DNA from: Comamonadaceae bacterium
GTDB lineage: Bacteria > Pseudomonadota > Gammaproteobacteria > Burkholderiales > Burkholderiaceae_C
DNA length: 7,972 nt
Reading direction: 5' to 3'
NCBI GenBank assembly: GCA_947372005.1
Contig: CANBRV010000101.1
Span: forward strand, 1 to 7,972
Shown: one piece after another, positions 1-5,059 of the stretch
Numbering within the stretch: position 1 is the stretch's first letter
Layout of the letters: each line of letters begins with the position of its first letter
Position numbers and translations under genes: made by a program
Notes under the pieces: generated by a model
Databases searched by the model: none
What the model saw: only the letters and a program-made list of their open reading frames with translations
Told to the model about the DNA's origin: nothing

Positions 1-33
1 AAACTGTACCATTGCAGCTTTGTCAACGCTATT

Positions 34-38
34 AGGAG
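34..38 (+). promoter_or_regulatory. Shine-Dalgarno site of the enoyl-CoA hydratase gene
   Basis: AGGAG lies 7 nt before the ATG at 46 and fixes that start. The 45 bases in front of the gene are too short to identify a promoter. One forward frame ends in a TGA at 47-49 overlapping the ATG (ATGA), and another ends in a TAG at 33-35. An upstream gene ending here is therefore possible, but cannot be shown from this window. Confidence 0.75.
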
Positions 39-45
39 TCACCCC

Positions 46-825
46 ATGAGTTATGAGTTCATCACCACCCGCATCGAAGCCGACAAGGTTGGCATCGTTA
101 CCCTCAATCGCCCTAAACAATTGAACGCCTTGAACGGCGAGTTGATGGACGAGCTGGGCGCGGCGCTCAAAGCCTTTGATGCTGACCCCAAGATCGGCTG
201 CATGATTGTGACGGGCTCTGAGAAAGCCTTTGCCGCTGGCGCAGACATTGGCGCGATGGCAAGCTGGGGCTTCTCCGACGTATACGGCGCGGACTACATC
301 ACGCGCAATTGGGAAACGATTCGCTCTATCCGCAAGCCCGTGATTGCAGCTGTCAGCGGCTTTTGCTTAGGAGGTGGATGTGAGCTGGCGATGATGTGCG
401 ACTTCATCATCGCAGCGGACAACGCACGCTTTGGGCAACCCGAAATCAAGCTTGGCATCATCCCAGGCGCAGGCGGTACGCAGCGCTTGCCACGCGCAGT
501 GGGCAAAGCTAAAGCAATGGACTTGGTACTCACAGGTCGAATGATGAATGCCGACGAGGCAGAGCGTGCAGGGCTTGCCAGCCGTGTGGTCGCAGTCGAT
601 AAGTTAATGGACGAGGTGCTGGCAGCGGCGCTAATGATTTGCGACTACGGACAACTCGCCACGATGGCAGCTAAAGAATCCGTCAACCGCGCCTTCGAGA
701 GCGGCTTGTCAGACGGCATCATGTTCGAGCGCCGCCTGTTCCATGCACTCTTTGCCACGCAAGATCAGAAGGAAGGCATGGACGCATTTGTGAATAAGCG
801 TAAGGCTAATTTTGTGAATGCTTAA
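46..825 (+). CDS. enoyl-CoA hydratase (crotonase family)
   Basis: This 259-residue protein should hydrate trans-2-enoyl-CoA to 3-hydroxyacyl-CoA in the cytoplasm, the second step of fatty-acid beta-oxidation and a step in related acyl-CoA pathways. Seen in the sequence: the oxyanion-hole stretch AFAAGADI (61-68), LGGGCELAMMCD (108-119) and FGQPEIKLG (129-137). The two catalytic glutamates would be E113 and E133, 20 residues apart, as in rat mitochondrial hydratase (E144/E164). PGAGGTQRLPR (140-150) and the C-terminal AFVNKRKANF (247-256) are also typical. Length is normal for a single-domain hydratase, and there is no dehydrogenase fusion. The ATG has an AGGAG 7 nt upstream. It is the only + strand gene here, so its pathway partners, if clustered, lie to the left of the window. 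Which acyl-CoA it prefers (short-chain fatty acid, phenylacetate or branched-chain degradation) cannot be told. The family call is firm; a gene symbol is not. Confidence 0.95.
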   Translation: MSYEFITTRIEADKVGIVTLNRPKQLNALNGELMDELGAALKAFDADPKIGCMIVTGSEKAFAAGADIGAMASWGFSDVYGADYITRNWETIRSIRKPVIAAVSGFCLGGGCELAMMCDFIIAADNARFGQPEIKLGIIPGAGGTQRLPRAVGKAKAMDLVLTGRMMNADEAERAGLASRVVAVDKLMDEVLAAALMICDYGQLATMAAKESVNRAFESGLSDGIMFERRLFHALFATQDQKEGMDAFVNKRKANFVNA

Positions 826-1757
826 AGCAAAGCAGTTAGCGTTCTTGAACTCTCAAACACCCGCTTACCCTTGGTAATCGGATCCACAAATTCAAGTCGC
901 CTCGCCAATAACTGCAAGGGCTTGGCGTAATCCGCTTCCGTCATCACCATTTGCTCGGGCGTGAGTGTTGGATAGATGCCGTCATTCAAAATCGGGATGC
1001 CAAGTGCGTTCATGTGGACGCGAAGTTGATGGCGCTTGCCTGTGACGGGTTTTAACTCGTAGCTTGCAAGCCTTACCCCGCTTGGGTTAGCGGGCAGGAT
1101 GCTCTGCAAGGCAATCTGGGTGCGGCTGTTGGGCTTGCCGCCCACCTCGTGCATTTGCATGTAGATATCCGAGTCTTCTAGGCGGCTCTCATACGTCATG
1201 GGCAACGCTAAATCTTCGCGATAAGGCGCTATCGCTTCGTAGGTTTTATGCACTTGTCTGTCATGGAACATCTGCTGGTACGCGCCGCGCTCTTTTGGCT
1301 GTACGCCAAACAGCACAAGGCCTGCGGTGTCTCTGTCTAAGCGATGCAGCGGACTCAAGTTTGGCAACCCGAGTTTGTTTTTTAAGCGCACCAGCAACGT
1401 CTCTTGCAGGTACCTGCCACTGGGCGTTACTGGCAAAAAGTGCGGCTTATCGGCGACCACTAAATGCTCGTCTTGATAGAGAATCACTTCGTAAAACGGT
1501 ATGCGCGGCTCGCTTTCCACATGGCGATAATAGAACAAGTGTTGCTTGGGAACGTAGGCGGCGCGTGGGCTGACAGCCATTCCAGCTTGATCGACCACCA
1601 AGCCTTGATCGAATCGCTCTTGCCAAATGCATGCATCTATTTTTGGAAATGTTTGAGTGAAAAACTCAAACATCGTGCCGCAGCTTTTTGATTTTTCTGG
1701 CGGCAAGTACACGATACTTGCGCTCACACCTGCGCGGGTGGGCGCAAGAGTTGCCAT
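822..1757 (-). CDS. RluA-family RNA pseudouridine synthase
   Basis: A 311-residue pseudouridine synthase that isomerises specific uridines in rRNA or tRNA in the cytoplasm. The signature SPLHRLDRDTAGLVLFGVQP spans 135-154, with D141 as the expected catalytic aspartate. Upstream is the DEHLVVADKPHFLPVTPSGR block (96-115), and downstream the GKRHQLRVHMNALGIPILND region found in RluA/RluC/RluD relatives. The first 90 residues (for example W45, R48, GLVVD, the YYR motif) hold the place of an S4-like domain but do not match a clear S4. The RNA target is not predictable. The ATG shares its A with the TAA of trhO (TAATG), so translation is probably coupled; this also supports the start. The 3' end meets the convergent hydratase: both stop codons lie within TTAA at 822-825, and no terminator hairpin separates the genes. 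Confidence 0.92.
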   Translation of the reverse strand: MATLAPTRAGVSASIVYLPPEKSKSCGTMFEFFTQTFPKIDACIWQERFDQGLVVDQAGMAVSPRAAYVPKQHLFYYRHVESEPRIPFYEVILYQDEHLVVADKPHFLPVTPSGRYLQETLLVRLKNKLGLPNLSPLHRLDRDTAGLVLFGVQPKERGAYQQMFHDRQVHKTYEAIAPYREDLALPMTYESRLEDSDIYMQMHEVGGKPNSRTQIALQSILPANPSGVRLASYELKPVTGKRHQLRVHMNALGIPILNDGIYPTLTPEQMVMTEADYAKPLQLLARRLEFVDPITKGKRVFESSRTLTALL

Positions 1758-2662
1758 TAGGACTCGCTAGTTAATACGGGGCCTGTTGCCCAGCCACTCA
1801 AGCGTTTGGCGCGTTCGATGCGCCACTTGCCATCGCGTGCCTCGTCGTACACGTCGTCGATGCTGGTGTTCGTCTCTTGCAGCTTCGCGTCCAAGGCAAT
1901 GCGGTTGTCGAACACGAAGCACTCGCCTTGCCAGTCTTTCTCAGCATCGGGCATGGCTGCCAAATAGCCAATGATGCCGCCCTCTAGTTGATAGATGCTG
2001 GTGTCCAACGTGTCCATCCACGCAGCGGTTTTTTCGCAGCGAATGCCGCCTGTGCAATACATAGCGACGCGCTTGCCCTCTGCCTTCCACAACGGGAGGT
2101 TGTCCTCGATGTATTTGGGGAAATCGCGGTAGTGCGCAACCTTGGGGTCAATCGCACCTTTGAAGCGTCCTAGCTCAAACTCGAAGCTGTTACGGTTGTC
2201 GATCAGCACCACGTCGTCCTGCGCAATCAACTCGCGCCATTCTTGTGGCGACAAACTGATACCGTGCGGTGTGGTGGCATCGACTGTTTTATTAGTTTCG
2301 TCGTCTAAGCCAATTTTGATGAGTTCCGCGGCGTGCGAGACTTTGAGCGAGTGAAAGGGTTTGGATTTACAGACGGTGCGCTTAAAGACGGCTCCTGCAA
2401 AGCAGTTGCCGAGTCGTGCATCTGTTGTTAAGGCAAGTTCAAATGAATCCAAGTGTTCTGCGGTGCCAGCAACCGCCGCGCTGATGCCTTCAAAAGCCAC
2501 GTCAATCAAGCCTTGCAGCTCGGTTGCTTGAGCTAACTCACGCACGATAAGCGTTGTCGCTGCCGCGTCTGACAGGGCAGCAAACTTGTAAAAGCTAATG
2601 TGGAATAAATCAATACCTGCAGGTATTGGTGGTTTTTGGGGTAGTTTTACGTTGCTCGACAT
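1757..2662 (-). CDS. trhO: TrhO-type tRNA uridine(34) hydroxylase, rhodanese fold, shortened C-terminus
   Basis: A 301-residue relative of E. coli YceA/TrhO, which performs oxygen-dependent hydroxylation of U34 in a set of tRNAs to give 5-hydroxyuridine. The N-terminal domain starts around HISFYKF (21-27), with FEGISAAVAG (58-67) in place of the usual EGIN motif. The rhodanese domain runs about 135-240 with VVLIDNRNSFEFELGRF (151-167) and the active-site loop MYCTGGIRCEKTAAWM (201-216); C203 is the catalytic cysteine. QLEGGIIGYL (225-234) and GECFVFDNR (246-254) follow. As I recall them, E. coli and Ralstonia proteins then carry a Cys-rich tail (CxxC pairs). Here the tail after 254 has no cysteine. 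The ATG lies 7 nt after the tRNA CCA and has no Shine-Dalgarno. Other family members start near residue 17, which is an ATT here, so the ATG is the best available start. The gene overlaps the pseudouridine synthase by 1 nt. Another rhodanese function cannot be fully excluded. Confidence 0.88.
   Translation of the reverse strand: MSSNVKLPQKPPIPAGIDLFHISFYKFAALSDAAATTLIVRELAQATELQGLIDVAFEGISAAVAGTAEHLDSFELALTTDARLGNCFAGAVFKRTVCKSKPFHSLKVSHAAELIKIGLDDETNKTVDATTPHGISLSPQEWRELIAQDDVVLIDNRNSFEFELGRFKGAIDPKVAHYRDFPKYIEDNLPLWKAEGKRVAMYCTGGIRCEKTAAWMDTLDTSIYQLEGGIIGYLAAMPDAEKDWQGECFVFDNRIALDAKLQETNTSIDDVYDEARDGKWRIERAKRLSGWATGPVLTSES
2611..2628. repeat. 18-bp perfect palindrome inside the 5' end of trhO
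   Basis: caatacctgcaggtattg is its own reverse complement. It covers codons 12-18 of trhO. As RNA it could fold into a 7-bp stem with a UGCA tetraloop, about 35-52 nt downstream of the A of the ATG. It could be a protein-binding site or an initiation-region hairpin, or simply chance. No second copy was seen in the window. Confidence 0.6.
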
Positions 2663-2669
2663 AAAAGGG

Positions 2670-2746
2670 TGGTGGTGATAGGTGGATTTGAACCACCGAC
2701 ATCAGCATTATGAATGCTGCGCTCTAACCAACTGAGCTATATCACC
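2670..2746 (-). tRNA. tRNA with anticodon CAU, probably elongator tRNA-Met
   Basis: On the - strand a full cloverleaf can be drawn. The acceptor is GGTGATA (2746-2740) pairing with TATCACC (2680-2674), with discriminator A at 2673 and an encoded CCA at 2672-2670. The D-arm contains AGCTCAGTTGGTTAGAGC. The anticodon arm is CAGCA-TTCATAA-TGCTG with CAT at 2712-2710, and the T-arm is GGTGG-TTCAAAT-CCACC. Total length is 77 nt including CCA. There is no mismatch at the start of the acceptor, so it is not the initiator type. CAU can belong to elongator Met or to the lysidine-modified Ile tRNA. The overall look favours Met, but a dedicated classifier would be needed. The gene sits between moeB and trhO on the same strand. 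The bases at -1 and -2 (T, G) could pair with A73 and C74, lengthening the precursor helix by 2 bp. Confidence 0.93.
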
Positions 2747-2775
2747 ACGGTGTTTGCATATGAAACAGAGCCAGT

Positions 2776-2781
2776 ATTCTA
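2776..2781 (-). promoter_or_regulatory. candidate -10 box for the tRNA / trhO transcript
   Basis: TAGAAT on the - strand matches the sigma-70 -10 consensus at 5 of 6 bases and lies about 30 nt before the tRNA 5' end. This would give a leader of roughly 20-25 nt. At 16-18 nt further upstream I see no good -35 (GCGGGT region). The call rests on one hexamer and on the expectation that a tRNA gene has its own promoter. Confidence 0.3.
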
Positions 2782-2796
2782 ACCGCACTCTGCGCG

Positions 2797-3543
2797 CTAC
2801 CCGCAGACAGGGCAATTTTTATTTCGTGTAATTTTGATTGCGTCAAACGCCATGCGCTTGCCGTCAATCATCAAGAGCTGCCCTATGAGCCCGCTGCCTA
2901 TGCCAGAGAGAATTTTGAGAGCTTCAGTGGCCTGCATCGTTCCTACCATGCCAACCAAGGAGCCAAGCACACCCAGCGTACTGCAAGCGGTCTCCTCGAA
3001 GTGCTGCTCTGGTGGGAAAACGCAGGCGTAGCAGGGTGAGTCGGCTTGCCCTCTTGGGTGATAAACGCTCAATTGCCCATCCAAGCGAATAGCCGAGCCA
3101 CTGACCAAGGGCTTGCCATGTGCTACACATACGCTATTGATAGCATGGCGAGTGGCAAAATTGTCGGTGCAATCGAGTACCACATCAGCCGCTAATACAA
3201 GACCAGCTAGGCTTGCAGGCGTGGCACGCTCGCAAACGGCATGGACAGTGATCTCTGGATTAATGGCCAACATGGTAGCTTTGGCGGAGTCCACTTTTGC
3301 CATACCAGCGCGTGCTGTTGTATGTGCAATTTGACGTTGCAAATTGGTGAGATCAACCGCGTCATGGTCAACCAGCGTGATTGTCCCCACACCTGCGGCT
3401 GCAAGGTAGAGAGCGGCAGGAGATCCAAGACCACCAGCCCCCACGATAAGAGCATGACTTTTGCAAATGCGCTCTTGACCTTCAATGCCAATCTCGTCAA
3501 GCAAGATGTGGCGCGAGTAGCGAAGCAGTTGATCGTCAGTCAC
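2797..3543 (-). CDS. moeB: MoeB/ThiF/HesA-type E1-like adenylyltransferase
   Basis: A 248-residue cytoplasmic enzyme that should adenylate the C-terminal glycine of a small ubiquitin-like sulfur carrier (MoaD for molybdopterin, ThiS for thiazole). Seen: the nucleotide-binding loop GAGGLGS (35-41), D59, NLQRQ (67-71), K83, and the DCTDNF motif (124-129) with D127. There are zinc-site pairs CYAC (C171/C174) and CPVC (C244/C247), and the conserved cysteine C187 in ETACSTLGVLG. From memory, these positions match E. coli MoeB (249 aa) almost one for one, with no C-terminal rhodanese fusion. MoeB and ThiF cannot be separated reliably, since one enzyme may serve both carriers in many betaproteobacteria. 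No moaD or thiS is in view. The start is GTG at 3543-3541, 12 nt after the ctpA stop. An AAGAG overlapping that stop is a plausible ribosome site, so the pair probably form an operon. Confidence 0.9.
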   Translation of the reverse strand: MTDDQLLRYSRHILLDEIGIEGQERICKSHALIVGAGGLGSPAALYLAAAGVGTITLVDHDAVDLTNLQRQIAHTTARAGMAKVDSAKATMLAINPEITVHAVCERATPASLAGLVLAADVVLDCTDNFATRHAINSVCVAHGKPLVSGSAIRLDGQLSVYHPRGQADSPCYACVFPPEQHFEETACSTLGVLGSLVGMVGTMQATEALKILSGIGSGLIGQLLMIDGKRMAFDAIKITRNKNCPVCG

Positions 3544-3555
3544 GGCGATTTGCTC

Positions 3556-5010
3556 TTATTTTTCTTTTTTCTCTTCTTTGCGAGCCACTTGGACTTTGCT
3601 GGTGAGCACGGGTTTGCCTTGCAAGTGATTCAAGGCTTGACGCAATTGAAAATCACGCTCTGAGCCAAATTCGGGGATTAGTCGTTGCTCGGGTGGTTTT
3701 TTGACTTCTTCTTCCAAGCGTTTACGTGCTTCTTCTTTGGCAGTTTCTAATGCCTTGGTTTTTTCAGCACGGGCTTCAGCAGATTCTTCGCCTTGAGGAT
3801 TCTTTAGATGCTTTTCGTAATCAGCTTCGCGTGAGCGCAAGACAGCGAATGGACTACCGCCTTCCGTGTCATCGATCAGCACATCAGGGACGATGCCAAT
3901 CGACTGAATCGAGCGACCATTTGGGGTGAAGTAACGCGCAATAGTCAGCTTCATGGCGGCGTTTTCGCCCAATGGACGAATATTTTGTACCGAGCCTTTG
4001 CCAAAAGTTTGGCTACCCATAATCGTTGCTCGTTTGTAGTCTTGTAGCGCACCCGAGACAATTTCGCTAGCCGAGGCTGAGCCTTCATTAACCAAAACAA
4101 CGACAGGTATTTTTTTGATGGCTTCTGGCAGATTTTTTAATGGATCGGAAGCAGCCGAGGCACGATAAAAATCGGGTGAGGCCTTGTACACATATTGACT
4201 CTCTTTGAGCTGTCCATTGGTCGACACCACAGGCACGTCAGGTGGCAAGAAGGCAGCAGAAATGGCAACCGCAGCGTCTAGTAAACCACCCGGATCGTTG
4301 CGTAAATCGAGCACCAAGCCTTTGAGCTTCGGATTTTGTTTAAAAAGTGCTGTCGCTTGCTTTGCAAAGTCTTCTACAGTTTGTTCTTGAAACTGTGACA
4401 CGCGAATCCAGCCGTAATCTGTGTCCACAATTTTCGATTTCACCGACTTTGTTTTAATCTCATCACGAATAATGGTGACTGGGAACGTTTTGTCTTCAGA
4501 TTTACGGTAAATCGTTAAAACGACCTTCGTACGGGGCTCGCCGCGCATGCGCTTAACGGCATCGCTCATAGAGTTGCCCTTGGTGCTCCAGTCATCAACT
4601 TTGGTAATTAAATCGTTTGCTTTGATGCCAGCACGAAAAGCGGGGGTGTCTTCAATGGGGGTCACAACTTTGACGTAGCCATCTTCCTGGCTGATTTCAA
4701 TGCCCACACCAACAAACTTCCCGCTTGTCCCCTCAGAGAACTCTTTAAAGCTTTTTTTATCAAAGTATTGCGAGTGAGGATCGAGTCCAGAAATCATGCC
4801 TGCAATGGCATCCGTGATCAGTTTTTTTTCATCAGTGGCTTCAACGTAGTCGCTTTTAATCATGCCAAATACGGCGGCGAATTGTTGCATTTCATCCAGT
4901 GGAAGTGGCGCTAATGCACCCCTAGCAACCGCTTGTAGCTGCGTGCTAATGAGGGCGCCAGCTAGCGCACCAATTGAAATCCAACCTGCTATCTTTAATT
5001 TGGAACCCAT
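3556..5010 (-). CDS. ctpA: CtpA-like C-terminal processing serine protease (S41A)
   Basis: A 484-residue periplasmic or membrane-anchored protease that trims or degrades proteins from their C-termini, with roles in envelope protein and peptidoglycan-hydrolase turnover in other proteobacteria. Residues 5-29 form a hydrophobic signal or anchor after a KLK start. GLDPHSQYFD (75-84) is a family hallmark. The PDZ domain spans about 95-170 (FVGVGIEI, PAFRAGIKANDLI). The protease core contains LDLRNDPGGLLD (234-245). The catalytic Ser-Lys pair is S313 in NEGSASASE (308-316) and K338 in FGKGSVQ (336-342), with the usual 25-residue spacing. From about 395 the tail is a lysine/glutamate-rich, coiled-coil-like stretch, and the protein ends KEEKKEK. 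The start ATG (5010-5008) has only a weak GAG ahead. hrpA ends 49 nt upstream with a hairpin between, so ctpA may have its own transcription start or read through from hrpA. It is probably cotranscribed with moeB. Confidence 0.95.
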   Translation of the reverse strand: MGSKLKIAGWISIGALAGALISTQLQAVARGALAPLPLDEMQQFAAVFGMIKSDYVEATDEKKLITDAIAGMISGLDPHSQYFDKKSFKEFSEGTSGKFVGVGIEISQEDGYVKVVTPIEDTPAFRAGIKANDLITKVDDWSTKGNSMSDAVKRMRGEPRTKVVLTIYRKSEDKTFPVTIIRDEIKTKSVKSKIVDTDYGWIRVSQFQEQTVEDFAKQATALFKQNPKLKGLVLDLRNDPGGLLDAAVAISAAFLPPDVPVVSTNGQLKESQYVYKASPDFYRASAASDPLKNLPEAIKKIPVVVLVNEGSASASEIVSGALQDYKRATIMGSQTFGKGSVQNIRPLGENAAMKLTIARYFTPNGRSIQSIGIVPDVLIDDTEGGSPFAVLRSREADYEKHLKNPQGEESAEARAEKTKALETAKEEARKRLEEEVKKPPEQRLIPEFGSERDFQLRQALNHLQGKPVLTSKVQVARKEEKKEK

Positions 5011-5021
5011 GTTTCACTCGT

Positions 5022-5056
5022 AAAACTGCCTGCAAGCCATGCACCATGCGGGCTTG
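5022..5056 (-). terminator. possible weak terminator or attenuator between hrpA and ctpA
   Basis: Four bases after the hrpA stop, the - strand carries CAAGCC (5056-5051) and GGCTTG (5038-5033). They make a 6-bp stem around a 12-nt loop that can itself pair as CATG/CATG. A TTTT (5025-5022) follows after about 7 more bases. The stem is short and the T-run is short and offset, so it may only slow the polymerase or do nothing. Confidence 0.35.
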
Positions 5057-5059
5057 AAG

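Noticed and set aside
1..49. 3' end of an upstream gene overlapping the hydratase start (ATGA at 46-49)
   Set aside because: An open frame of 15 codons ending in TGA is expected by chance, and the visible residues match no family I recognise.
819..829. Palindrome tgcttaaagca as a shared terminator for the convergent genes
   Set aside because: It has no loop when folded and no T-run on either side. It only reflects the overlapping stop codons.
1295..1691. Several 60-90 codon frames overlapping the pseudouridine synthase
   Set aside because: They overlap the catalytic region of a well-supported gene, lack ribosome sites and have no domain-like features.
2112..2160. ttggggtcaat in trhO as a fifth copy of the hrpA palindrome
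   Set aside because: Only the left half resembles the unit. There is no GACCCC partner arm, and the residues belong to the normal protein.
2781..2796. CGCA-GAG-TGCG hairpin after the moeB stop as a terminator
   Set aside because: The stem has only 4 bp and no T-run follows.
3241..3663. 140-codon open frame on the + strand across the moeB/ctpA junction
   Set aside because: It lies antisense to two clearly conserved genes, and its hydrophobic run (FFFFLFF) is just the reverse of the lysine/glutamate codons of the CtpA tail. It is a shadow frame.
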